Assembly (NCBI GenBank): GCA_013151785.1
Contig: JAADHP010000029.1
Coordinates: 1 to 25,659, forward strand
DNA length: 25,659 bases
From: Nitrospirota bacterium
Lineage (GTDB): Bacteria; Nitrospirota; Thermodesulfovibrionia; Thermodesulfovibrionales; JdFR-85
Reading direction: 5' to 3'
The position numbers and the translations under genes are program-made. The notes beneath the pieces were generated by a model that saw only the letters and a program-made list of their open reading frames with translations, made no database searches and was not told the origin of the DNA. Positions 16,169 through 23,844 of the stretch are shown in pieces; the stretch's first letter is position 1, and every line of letters begins with the position of its first letter.

Positions 16169-16873
16169 TTATACCCCCAGATATGCGGTTTTTACATGCT
16201 CGTTATGGAGCATGCTTTCACCGGTACCTTCCATTACAATACGACCATTTTCAAGCACATAGGCGCGGTCTGCTATAGTAAGTGACTGTTTGACATTCTG
16301 CTCTACGATTAGAACGGTTGTGCCCTCCTGCCTTATCTTTTTTATTACATTGAATATCTCTTTAACAAGTATGGGAGCAAGTCCAAGAGATGGCTCATCG
16401 AACATCATAAGCCTGGGTTTTGCCATCAGGCCCCTGCCGATGGCAAGCATCTGTTGCTCACCACCACTGAGGGTACCGGCAATCTGTCTTCTCCTTTCCT
16501 TTAGTCTCGGGAAGAGTTCAAAGACCATCTCCTTTGTCTTCTCCCGCTGCCTCTTTGCCTCTCCCTTAAGTGCGCCCATGTCCAGGTTTTCCTCGACTGT
16601 CATCTCAACAAAAAGACGTCTTCCCTCAGGTACATGCACAATGCCCATCTCGATAAGTCTGTATGGTTTTACTGTATGAATGGGGGTTCCTTCAAAGATT
16701 ATTTCACCAGGTGATGGCCTTAACAGCCCTGATATGGTTTTTAGCAGGGTTGTCTTGCCAGCACCATTTGCCCCAATTAGGGAGACTATTTCGGCCTTTT
16801 CCACATGAAAAGAAACTCCCCAGATTACCTGCAGGTCACCATAGAAAACATTTACATCCCGTACTTCAAGCAT
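16169..16873 (-). CDS. livF: Branched-chain amino acid ABC transporter ATPase LivF
   Basis: The 234-aa ATPase has Walker A GANGAGKTT (34-42), signature LSGGEQQML, and Walker B LMMFDEPSLGLAP, with the LivF-type end (MLHNEHVKTAYLGV). With LivG it drives uptake of branched-chain or other hydrophobic amino acids through LivHM. The start overlaps the 3' end of livG by 8 bp. It is the last gene of the importer and is followed directly by the CBS-ACT gene. Confidence 0.95.
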   Translation of the reverse strand: MLEVRDVNVFYGDLQVIWGVSFHVEKAEIVSLIGANGAGKTTLLKTISGLLRPSPGEIIFEGTPIHTVKPYRLIEMGIVHVPEGRRLFVEMTVEENLDMGALKGEAKRQREKTKEMVFELFPRLKERRRQIAGTLSGGEQQMLAIGRGLMAKPRLMMFDEPSLGLAPILVKEIFNVIKKIRQEGTTVLIVEQNVKQSLTIADRAYVLENGRIVMEGTGESMLHNEHVKTAYLGV

Positions 16874-17591
16874 CCTGAGCCTCCCCTAAATAGGCCTCTA
16901 TTACTAAGGGGTTGTTTGCTATCTCTTCAGGTGTGCCTTCTGCTATCTTTTCTCCATAGTTTAAAACCACAATCCTGTCGGAGATAGACATTATTACCTT
17001 CATGTGATGCTCGATAATCAATATGGTAATGCCGCTTTCCCTTATTTTTTTTACAATCTCAATGGATTTGTTCAGCTCCGTGGGATTAAGCCCTGCAAAG
17101 GACTCATCAAGCAGAAGCAACTCTGGCTCTGTTGCCAGAGCCCTTGCGATCTCAAGTCTCTTTCTTTTTCCAAGGGGCAATCCCTTTGAGATCATATCCC
17201 TGTCGTCGTATAGTTCCGTGAATTTGAGAATCTCTAAAGCCTTTTTCTCTGCCTCAGAACGAGATTTTGTGCGCAGGAATGCCGAGGCAATCACATTGTC
17301 AAGCACTGTCATACGCTGAAGTGGCTTAACCACCTGGAAGGTCCTTGCTATGCCGAGGCGGCATATCTGATGAGGTTTCATACCCGATATCCGTTTGCCT
17401 TTAAAAAATATCTCACCCTGAGAGGGCTTGTAAAAGCCATTGATAACATTAAAGAGAGTGGTTTTTCCAGCCCCGTTTGGGCCTATCAGGGCAACAATCT
17501 CGCCTTTATTAACTGTAAAGGAGACATCCATTACTGCTGCCAGACCACCAAAGAATCTTGAAACTCCTCTAACCTCAAGTAATGCCGTCAA
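16866..17591 (-). CDS. livG: Branched-chain amino acid ABC transporter ATPase LivG
   Basis: The 241-aa ATPase has Walker A GPNGAGKTT (37-45) and the LivG-type MKPHQICRLGIARTFQ segment. The signature region is degenerate (LPLGKRKRLEIARAL rather than LSGGQ), and Walker B reads LLLDESFAGLNP with Ser in place of the common Pro; related changes occur in this subfamily. It ends in VIEAYLG as LivG proteins do. The start codon overlaps the livM stop (ATGA). Confidence 0.93.
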   Translation of the reverse strand: MTALLEVRGVSRFFGGLAAVMDVSFTVNKGEIVALIGPNGAGKTTLFNVINGFYKPSQGEIFFKGKRISGMKPHQICRLGIARTFQVVKPLQRMTVLDNVIASAFLRTKSRSEAEKKALEILKFTELYDDRDMISKGLPLGKRKRLEIARALATEPELLLLDESFAGLNPTELNKSIEIVKKIRESGITILIIEHHMKVIMSISDRIVVLNYGEKIAEGTPEEIANNPLVIEAYLGEAQDA

Positions 17592-18526
17592 GAACGCCTC
17601 CCAAATCCGAATATCCTTTTTAACTTGGAGAAGTCTCCAACTATTCCGTTAGGCAAAAAGATTATTATCAGTATAAGCAGGATGCCAAACAGTGTTTGAT
17701 GGGCAGAGCCAAGCCTTGGCAGACTCCTTATGAACTCTGCAAGTATGACCATTATTACAGCACCAACAACAGGCCCCCAGAAGGTGGCCACTCCACCAAC
17801 CATAACAACCATTATGGTTACGATTGATATGTCATGAAGTGCAAAGACCACTTCGGGGTCGATGTATCCCATGTAGTTAGTATAAAAGGCACCGGCAAGA
17901 CCGGTCAGTACGGCACTAAGGCAAAGGGCAATGGTTTTGTAAAGAGTTGTGTTTATTCCAAGGGATTCGGCTGCATCCTGGTCTTCCCTGATTGCTACAA
18001 AGTAGTATCCCAGGCGCGACTGGATTACCTTTCTTACAACCAGAAATGTAAAAAGCGAAAGTCCCAAAATTATGTAGTAGTACCAGGTCTTTTCAACCCA
18101 GGTTCTTTCCTTTAGCATTATGCCAAGGGTGCCCTGGGTAAAGTTTCTCAGGTTTTCTGCCGTTACCCTGAAGACCTCTCCCATTGCAAGGGTGGCAAGG
18201 GCAAAGAATGGGCCTCGAAGCCTAAGGCAGATAAATCCGATAATTAATGCCTCTACCACAAGTATCGGAATGCTAAGCGGTATGCCCCACCATGCAGAAA
18301 CTCCACCTTTAAAATAAAGTATTCCGGCTGTGTAGGCACCTACACCAAAGAATGCAGCATGTCCAAAGGAGACCTGCCCGCAGTAACCACCAAGAAGATT
18401 CCATGCCATACCGATCACCGACCACATGAGCATCAGTATCAGTATGTGCATCACATAGGTGCTAAGTCCCAGAAAGGGAAGCACTGCCATAAGAGCAAAA
18501 ACTATGTAAGGTGCGTATCTCTTCAT
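17588..18526 (-). CDS. livM: Branched-chain amino acid ABC transporter permease LivM
   Basis: The 312-aa permease has about nine membrane helices and LivM landmarks: YCGQVSFGHAAFFGVGAYTAG near residue 48, the GPFFALATLAMGEV segment, and the cytoplasmic loop VAIREDQDAAESLGINT that contacts the ATPases. It starts in a 4-bp overlap with livH and ends in a 4-bp overlap with livG, so the importer genes are tightly coupled. Confidence 0.94.
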   Translation of the reverse strand: MKRYAPYIVFALMAVLPFLGLSTYVMHILILMLMWSVIGMAWNLLGGYCGQVSFGHAAFFGVGAYTAGILYFKGGVSAWWGIPLSIPILVVEALIIGFICLRLRGPFFALATLAMGEVFRVTAENLRNFTQGTLGIMLKERTWVEKTWYYYIILGLSLFTFLVVRKVIQSRLGYYFVAIREDQDAAESLGINTTLYKTIALCLSAVLTGLAGAFYTNYMGYIDPEVVFALHDISIVTIMVVMVGGVATFWGPVVGAVIMVILAEFIRSLPRLGSAHQTLFGILLILIIIFLPNGIVGDFSKLKRIFGFGRRS

Positions 18527-19452
18527 CCTCCAAGCCTTCGTCTTCTAAGTAGTGATGCCACTCCACCGGGCAGAAATATAAGGGCTAAAATAAAAATGGC
18601 AAACCTGCCAACCGGTGCCCAGCCCATACCAATATAGGTGGCTGTTAAAGATTCAAAGATTCCAAGTAGCAAACCACCAATAATTGCTCCTACTGTAGAG
18701 CCAAGGCCACCAAGGATGGTGATAACAAAGGCGATAAGTGTAAACCTTCCACCAAGGGCTGGATAAAGATAATATATGGGAATAAAAAGACATCCAGCAG
18801 CCCCCACCAGTGCTGCACCAAGGCCAAAGGTGATAAGCCTCATGCGCTCCACATTAACGCCCATCAACAGGGCGGCATCAATGTCCTGGGCAGTTGCCCT
18901 TATTGATTTACCGGTGTCTGTTTTGCTTAGAAAAAACCACAGTGCAATGGTAATTATCACAGCCATCACAAAGGATACGGTCCAGGGTACAGAAAGGGAT
19001 AACTCGATAGGGGAACCTCTCCAGTAATCGCTCAGATACCAGGCATCAGAGGCATAATCCACAGGGGTTGAGCGATAATCAGAGGTAAAAAAGATTGTCG
19101 CCAGATTGGCAAGCACCATACCGATTCCAACGGTAAGGATTACCTGGTTTTCGGGAAGAATGGATTCCACCTTCAGCACTGGATTTATAAGAAATTTCTG
19201 GATGGCCATTCCAAACAAAAACATCAGTGGGGCCACAATGAGAACAGATACATAAGGGTCTATATGAAAGAGCACGAATAGCCAGTAGGCCATGTACATG
19301 GCCACCATCATAAGCTCACCATGAGCAAGATTGATGATCTTCATTACGCCCATGATGAGCGTCATGCCAATACCTATTAAGGCATACAGACCACCCAGTA
19401 GGAGGCCTGATATTAGGGTTTGAAGCAGTACCTCTAAGGCTACTGAGTCCAC
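18523..19452 (-). CDS. livH: Branched-chain amino acid ABC transporter permease LivH
   Basis: The 309-aa permease has about eight helices, with the LivH start LISGLLLGGLYALIGIGMTL, the INLAHGELMM segment, and the ATPase-contact loop IRATAQDIDAALLMGVN. AAGGAGA lies upstream of the ATG. It is separated from livK by 212 bp that contain a structured repeat, whereas the rest of the operon is gapless, so livH may have separate expression control. Confidence 0.94.
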   Translation of the reverse strand: MDSVALEVLLQTLISGLLLGGLYALIGIGMTLIMGVMKIINLAHGELMMVAMYMAYWLFVLFHIDPYVSVLIVAPLMFLFGMAIQKFLINPVLKVESILPENQVILTVGIGMVLANLATIFFTSDYRSTPVDYASDAWYLSDYWRGSPIELSLSVPWTVSFVMAVIITIALWFFLSKTDTGKSIRATAQDIDAALLMGVNVERMRLITFGLGAALVGAAGCLFIPIYYLYPALGGRFTLIAFVITILGGLGSTVGAIIGGLLLGIFESLTATYIGMGWAPVGRFAIFILALIFLPGGVASLLRRRRLGG

Positions 19453-19511
19453 AATATTAATATCTCCTTACACTACTGTCCGATATTAATGATTATTTGT
19501 TGTAACATAGA

Positions 19512-19630
19512 GGATATTAATTTTGAGCGGTTTTAATTTTGCTAAAAATTTGCCATGGAGGGCAAATAGCAAAATTTCCTTAGAACAGACCAGGGATAGC
19601 CTGTGAGAATGAGTCAAAAAATTAATATCC
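19512..19630. repeat. Structured inverted-repeat element, copy 1 (livK-livH gap)
   Basis: Ends GGATATTAATTTT and AAAATTAATATCC form a 13-bp terminal inverted repeat. Inside is TGAGCGG, then a bulged hairpin: outer stem AATTTTGCTA/TAGCAAAATT, an AAA bulge, inner stem ATTTGCC/GGCAAAT, loop ATGGAG. A third arm is ACAGACC/AGCCTGT with loop AGGGAT. The element is nearly the same length and layout as copy 2 at 20971-21103 and in the same orientation, on the other side of livK. It has no coding capacity. Confidence 0.85.
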
Positions 19631-19664
19631 CCTGTGTTTTTATTATCAGACACTACGGATTTCC

Positions 19665-20858
19665 TTACCTTCTATCGCGCCAGCGTGGTATAGGATATAC
19701 ATAATGTTTTGTTGCATATTTTACGGGCCAGATGGTCTCATGTTTACCATTGATGACCTGTAGAACCAGGGTATCCATGAAGTTCTGGTTCTGGTAGCCC
19801 TCGCGGTCTTCGAACTTGATAGGACCAAAGGCAGTAACAATGTTGGTCTTCTTCATGGCAACCCTGATGTCCTCTGGTGTCCAGGACTTTGCCCTTTCAA
19901 GGACATCCTTTATCACATAGAGAGCTGAATATGCCTCGGCACCATGATAAGATGGATATTTGCCATAGCGAGATTTGTATTTTTCAGCAAACTCCTTGGC
20001 CCCTGGGTATGAAACCTGTGGGCTCCAGAGGGTTGCTGTTACCACATACTCGGAGGCATCCTTTGCGTTTTCTATAAACTCAGGGATTGCAAAGCCTGCT
20101 GCACCACCGGCAAAGAGTTTGGCGTCTATTCTGAGCTCTTTTATCTGTCGCATAAGTAGTGCAGCATCCATCACATAAGAAACCATATAAATTACATCTG
20201 GCCTTTTTGATTTAACCTTTGAGAGTATTGGTTTGAAATCGACTGCTCCACTTTCATATTTTTCTTTAAGAACCACTTTTATGCCAAGTTTTTTGGCATC
20301 CTTTACCATTCCTTCGGCACCCTTTGTGCCAAAGTCAGAGCTTTCATATAGGATTGCTATGGTTTTAGGTTTTACCACCTCTTTGAGAAAGGATCTAAGA
20401 CCGCTTGTGTAGTATGAGACCGATGGGTTCATACGGAAAACATATTTATAGTTCTGTTGGGTTATATTATCTGCAGCACCTGTAACTACCAGATAAGGAA
20501 CTTTACGTTCCTCTGCAACTGCGGCAATTGCCTTTGAGCACGATGAGCTATATTCACCGAAAATAACAGGCTGTTTCAGCACATCGATTATCTTCTCTGC
20601 TATTGCCCTTGAGATTTCAGGCTTGCCCTGTGAGTCTTCAAACTCGAGTATGACTTTCTTCCCTTTTATACCACCCTTTGCATTTATTTCCTCCATGGCT
20701 ATCTCATAAGAGCGTTTCTCAATTTCACCAAACTTTGCCTTGCTCCCTGTCAGTGGTAGAGGGATTGTAAATTTTACTGTATCTGCAGCCAGACTAAATC
20801 CGGCAAAGACAAACACCATAAAAAAGGCCAGAACCCCGACGACCCATCTCTGTCTCAT
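19665..20858 (-). CDS. livK: Branched-chain amino acid ABC transporter substrate-binding protein
   Basis: The 397-aa protein begins with a Sec signal peptide (MRQRW, hydrophobic core, probable cleavage after SLA at about residue 24) and continues as a type I periplasmic binding protein: TIPLPLTGSKAKFGE, then an AIAAVAEERKVPYL segment, and YHGAEAYSALYVI near the C-terminus. It would capture branched-chain or other amino acids, amides or similar ligands; the exact ligand cannot be read. AGGAGG precedes the ATG. It is flanked on both sides by copies of one repeat. The location beside ilvC suggests branched-chain amino acid economy. Confidence 0.93.
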   Translation of the reverse strand: MRQRWVVGVLAFFMVFVFAGFSLAADTVKFTIPLPLTGSKAKFGEIEKRSYEIAMEEINAKGGIKGKKVILEFEDSQGKPEISRAIAEKIIDVLKQPVIFGEYSSSCSKAIAAVAEERKVPYLVVTGAADNITQQNYKYVFRMNPSVSYYTSGLRSFLKEVVKPKTIAILYESSDFGTKGAEGMVKDAKKLGIKVVLKEKYESGAVDFKPILSKVKSKRPDVIYMVSYVMDAALLMRQIKELRIDAKLFAGGAAGFAIPEFIENAKDASEYVVTATLWSPQVSYPGAKEFAEKYKSRYGKYPSYHGAEAYSALYVIKDVLERAKSWTPEDIRVAMKKTNIVTAFGPIKFEDREGYQNQNFMDTLVLQVINGKHETIWPVKYATKHYVYPIPRWRDRR

Positions 20859-20970
20859 GACAACCTCCTTATTGTTTATTGATGTTTTTAATAGGATAAT
20901 TATACCATATTATAGTTTCAAAAAAGGTTCGTTGTGGAGTCGGGTAAGAATACGAGAAGAACAGATTAGA
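20859..20970 (-). promoter_or_regulatory. livK upstream region with tandem TATAAT boxes
   Basis: On the minus strand two TATAAT hexamers (plus coordinates 20909-20914 and 20899-20904) lie 40-55 bases before the livK ATG, with TTGAAA at 20921-20916. The spacing between TTGAAA and either TATAAT is not ideal, so the exact promoter is uncertain. Confidence 0.3.
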
Positions 20971-21103
20971 ATACAGGGGATATTAATTTTGAGCGGTTTT
21001 AATTTTGCAAAGTGCTTGCCGTGATGGCAAGCACGCAAAATTTCCTCGGAGCGGGCCATGGATGGCCTGCGAGAATGAGACGAAAAATTAATATCCCCTG
21101 TAT
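20971..21103. repeat. Structured inverted-repeat element, copy 2 (upstream of livK)
   Basis: A perfect 20-bp terminal inverted repeat (20971-20990 with 21084-21103; core GGGGATATTAATTTT) encloses TGAGCGG, a bulged hairpin (outer AATTTTGC/GCAAAATT, AAA bulge, inner GTGCTTGCC/GGCAAGCAC at 21012-21034) and a third arm GCGGGCC/GGCCTGC (21051-21070). The inner stem and third arm differ in sequence from copy 1 but keep pairing, which indicates selected structure. The whole forms a cloverleaf-like shape. Confidence 0.87.
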
Positions 21104-21153
21104 ATATCATTGTTCTCGGAAGGTAGTGCAGATGAATAATTATTGTTTAAAAG

Positions 21154-21246
21154 GACAGAGGGGTAATGGGTCTGAACGGTTTTGATCATCACCAAAGCCT
21201 CACCTGGATGGTGAGGCATGATGTGAAGGTCCATTACCCCTCTGTC
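21154..21246. repeat. Related inverted-repeat element upstream of sdhA
   Basis: GACAGAGGGGTAATGG (21154-21169) and its perfect complement (21231-21246) enclose TGAACGGTTTTGAT, similar to TGAGCGGTTTTAAT in copies 1 and 2, and a perfect 8-bp hairpin GCCTCACC/GGTGAGGC (21197-21217) with loop TGGAT. The ends also resemble copy 2 (ACAG-purine-GGG). It ends 31 bases before the sdhA start and would lie in or near the sdhA leader. Confidence 0.75.
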
Positions 21247-21277
21247 TTTAGCGCAAAATTGCTACAATTAATAGAAA

Positions 21278-23011
21278 ATGGAAGTCATTGTACATAACTA
21301 TGATACAGTTATAATTGGCTCCGGCCTTGCAGGCCTGAGAGCAGCCCTTGAGACCACTGCTACGGGTTCTGTAGCAGTGCTTGCCAAACTTTATCCTACC
21401 CGCTGTCATTCCACTGCTGCACAGGGTGGTATTGCTGCAGCCCTTGGCAATGAAGAACCAGACAGCCCTGAATGGCATTTTTACGACACAGTAAAAGGCA
21501 GTGATTTCCTTGGCGACCAGGATGCCATAGAGGTAATGTGTGAGGATGCAGTTCGTACAGTGGTGGAGCTTGAGCACATGGGAGTACCCTTTTCCCGCAC
21601 ACCTGAGGGCAAAATTGCCCAGAGGCGTTTTGGTGGACATACAAGGGAGTTTGGAGCCGCACCTGTTAGAAGGGCCTGTTATTCGGCAGACCGCACAGGC
21701 CACGCCATAGTGTTTGCCCTGTATGAACAGTGTATGCTTAAGGGTGTTCAGTTTTTCTCTGAGTTTCATGTGCTTGACATAGTGGTGGAAGAAGGAAGAT
21801 GCCAGGGTGTTATTGCAATGGAAATAAAGACAGGCAAGCTACATGCCTTTCAGGCAAAGGCAACGCTGGTTGCAAGTGGTGGGTATGGAAGGGTCTTTAA
21901 AACCACATCCAATGCACTGGCAAGCACCGGTGATTGCCTTGGAATGCTTTTTAATCGTGGACTTCCGCTTGAGGATATGGAGTTTTTCCAGTTTCATCCA
22001 ACCGGTATCTATGGCCTGGGCATACTTATTACCGAAGGTGCAAGGGGCGAGGGAGGAGTATTGAGAAACTCAAAGGGCGAGAGGTTTATGGAGCGTTATG
22101 CGCCCACAATAAAAGACCTTGCACCAAGAGACATGGTTTCAAGAGCCATACTTACCGAGATAAGGGAGGGCAGGGGAATTGATGGTAGAGACTATGTCTA
22201 TTTAGACCTTACCCATGTGCCAAGGAAAAACATAGAGGAACGCCTTCCGGAGATCTCATCCTTCTGCAAGATATACCTTGGCATCGACCCTGCAGAGGAA
22301 CCAATCCCGGTGCTTCCAACTGCCCATTATGCAATGGGTGGTATCCCCACTGATGTGGATGGCAGGGTGTTAAGAGACGAAAAGGGCGTAACTGTTGAAG
22401 GGCTTTATGCTGCTGGTGAATGTGCCTGCGTGTCTGTACATGGGGCAAACCGGCTTGGTTGCAATTCACTGCTTGATACGGTTGTGTTTGGCAGAAGGGC
22501 AGGCAAGGCAATAAACAAGGAACTAAATGGATTAAAGCAGGGTAGTATTAAAAAGGAATTAATCAATCAGGTGTTTGAAGAGATTGACAGACTAATAAAT
22601 TCAAAAGGTACGGAAAAAATAGGGAAGATAAGAAAGCAGCTTCAGCAGAAGATGATGGAGCATTGCTCAGTGTTCAGAACCGAAGAGCACCTGAAGATGC
22701 TCATTGATGAGCTTAAGGATATTAAGGAGAGATACAGGGATATTGGCCTTAAAGACACTTCCGGTGCCTTTAATACAGAGTTGTTAGAGGCTATAGAGCT
22801 TGGCCACCTGATAACTCTTTCAGAGGTGATTGCCCACTCGGCCCTGAGGCGTACAGAAAGCCGTGGGGCCCACTACAGGGAGGACTTTCCAAAAAGGGAT
22901 GATGAAAACTGGCTTAAACATACCCTGGCCTTTAAGAAAAGCGGTGCAATTGAGTTTGCATACAAACCAGTCAGGATTACTAAATTTCAGCCCCAGGAGC
23001 GTAAATACTGA
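21278..23011 (+). CDS. sdhA: Succinate dehydrogenase/fumarate reductase flavoprotein subunit
   Basis: The 577-aa flavoprotein interconverts succinate and fumarate. It has the FAD motif IIGSGLAG (12-19) and the covalent flavin histidine H44 in RCHSTAAQGG. Active-site residues, by position relative to the E. coli enzyme, are H240 (FHPTG), E253 (TEGARGEGG), R284 (PRD), H350 (AHYAMGG) and R392 (ANRLG). The C-terminal RTESRGAHYREDFP segment is typical. The Shine-Dalgarno is weak. Sequence resembles SdhA (SQR) more than classical FrdA, but direction cannot be read; in a sulfidogen it could serve either way. sdhB follows after two bases. Confidence 0.94.
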   Translation: MEVIVHNYDTVIIGSGLAGLRAALETTATGSVAVLAKLYPTRCHSTAAQGGIAAALGNEEPDSPEWHFYDTVKGSDFLGDQDAIEVMCEDAVRTVVELEHMGVPFSRTPEGKIAQRRFGGHTREFGAAPVRRACYSADRTGHAIVFALYEQCMLKGVQFFSEFHVLDIVVEEGRCQGVIAMEIKTGKLHAFQAKATLVASGGYGRVFKTTSNALASTGDCLGMLFNRGLPLEDMEFFQFHPTGIYGLGILITEGARGEGGVLRNSKGERFMERYAPTIKDLAPRDMVSRAILTEIREGRGIDGRDYVYLDLTHVPRKNIEERLPEISSFCKIYLGIDPAEEPIPVLPTAHYAMGGIPTDVDGRVLRDEKGVTVEGLYAAGECACVSVHGANRLGCNSLLDTVVFGRRAGKAINKELNGLKQGSIKKELINQVFEEIDRLINSKGTEKIGKIRKQLQQKMMEHCSVFRTEEHLKMLIDELKDIKERYRDIGLKDTSGAFNTELLEAIELGHLITLSEVIAHSALRRTESRGAHYREDFPKRDDENWLKHTLAFKKSGAIEFAYKPVRITKFQPQERKY

Positions 23012-23013
23012 TT

Positions 23014-23721
23014 ATGAAGAGATACATATTCAGAATAAAGAGGTTTAATCCAGAGACAGATCAGGCGCCTTACTGGCAGAACTTTGAGGTCAAGCTCGAG
23101 CCCATGGAGCGATTACTTGATGGACTATTACGAATAAAGGAAGAACAGGATGGCTCACTTACCTTTCGCCGTTCCTGTGCTCATGGAATATGTGGCTCCT
23201 GTGCCATGAAGATAAACGGCCGTAACAGACTTGCCTGTCAGACATTGATAAAAGACATGCCAGAGACAGTGGAGATAGAACCACTTGAGGCTTATCCAGT
23301 TATTAAAGACCTCGTGGTTGATATGGAGCCATTCTTTTCAAAAAACGAGGAGGTTATGCCATATCTTATAAATAACGACCCACCGCCAGATAGAGAGAGG
23401 CTACAAAGCCCTGATGATCAGCAGCGGCTGGTTGAGTCGATAACCTGCATTATGTGTGGCTCCTGCACATCGGCCTGTCCTGTTTACTGGTCAGACAGGC
23501 AGTATCTTGGCCCATCTGCCCTGCTCAAGGCATTCAGATTTATCTTTGACACCAGAGACAGGGCGACAGAGGAACGACTTAAACGAATCATCCACTCCCA
23601 TGGCCTCTGGCGGTGCCATTCTATTTACAACTGCGTTGAGGTCTGTCCAAAGGAGATAGACATCACCTCTCACATAGCGGCTCTGAAACGTTTTGCCTTA
23701 CGAAACAGGCTAAAGCCCTAA
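23014..23721 (+). CDS. sdhB: Succinate dehydrogenase/fumarate reductase iron-sulfur subunit
   Basis: The 235-aa protein carries electrons between SdhA and the membrane quinone. It has a [2Fe-2S] domain (C55, C60, C63, C75 in SCAHGICGSC and after), a [4Fe-4S] motif C145-x2-C148-x2-C151-x3-C155, and the last cluster motif with C201, C207 and C211 (CHSIYNCVEVCP). C155 and C211 are followed by Pro, as usual. It is separated from sdhA by two bases. Its membrane partners are probably the SdhC/SdhD-like proteins at 14764-15431. Confidence 0.95.
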   Translation: MKRYIFRIKRFNPETDQAPYWQNFEVKLEPMERLLDGLLRIKEEQDGSLTFRRSCAHGICGSCAMKINGRNRLACQTLIKDMPETVEIEPLEAYPVIKDLVVDMEPFFSKNEEVMPYLINNDPPPDRERLQSPDDQQRLVESITCIMCGSCTSACPVYWSDRQYLGPSALLKAFRFIFDTRDRATEERLKRIIHSHGLWRCHSIYNCVEVCPKEIDITSHIAALKRFALRNRLKP

Positions 23722-23763
23722 TTCCCACCTCGCAGGTGGAACACCCACCTACGAGGTGGGAAT
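23721..23763. repeat. Long palindrome between sdhB and ilvC
   Basis: ATTCCCACCTCG (23721-23732) and CGAGGTGGGAAT (23752-23763) pair perfectly, and after one C-A mismatch AGGTGG/CCACCT (23734-23750) pair around a five-base loop. The stem is really four alternating copies of CCACCT/AGGTGG, so it can fold as one long hairpin or two short ones. No T run follows at once, so it is a weak terminator candidate; it may be a dispersed palindromic repeat or an mRNA-stabilising end for sdhAB. Confidence 0.7.
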
Positions 23764-23772
23764 GGTAAATAA

Positions 23773-23803
23773 TTGGTTTTTATATAAGCCATTGTAATAT
23801 AAT
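23773..23803 (+). promoter_or_regulatory. Candidate ilvC promoter
   Basis: TTGGTT (23773-23778) and a consensus TATAAT (23798-23803) are 19 bases apart, slightly long. The region lies between the sdhB-ilvC palindrome and the AAAGGAGG Shine-Dalgarno of ilvC. No leader peptide rich in branched-chain codons or T-box is visible. Confidence 0.4.
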
Positions 23804-23844
23804 ATTCCACATATTCCACAAAAACTTTTAAAGGAGGTTTTATA

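Noticed and set aside
20971..21103. Cloverleaf-like fold considered as a tRNA gene
   Set aside because: No anticodon arm of proper size, no T-loop or D-loop consensus and no acceptor end; the long AT-rich terminal repeats suit a repeat element instead.
19505..21105. REP/REPIN elements with a RAYT transposase
   Set aside because: No conserved GTAG next to the hairpins and no transposase gene in the window, so I only call a structured inverted-repeat family.
20910..21110. 66-residue minus frame across repeat copy 2
   Set aside because: It is a by-product of the palindromic repeat and has no family resemblance or ribosome site.
21248..21769. 173-residue frame antisense to sdhA
   Set aside because: It overlies the most conserved part of sdhA (FAD and substrate motifs) and has no recognisable domain.
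23764..23844. T-box or amino-acid attenuator upstream of ilvC
   Set aside because: The 81 bases between the palindrome and ilvC are too short, with no T-box core and no leader peptide rich in branched-chain codons.
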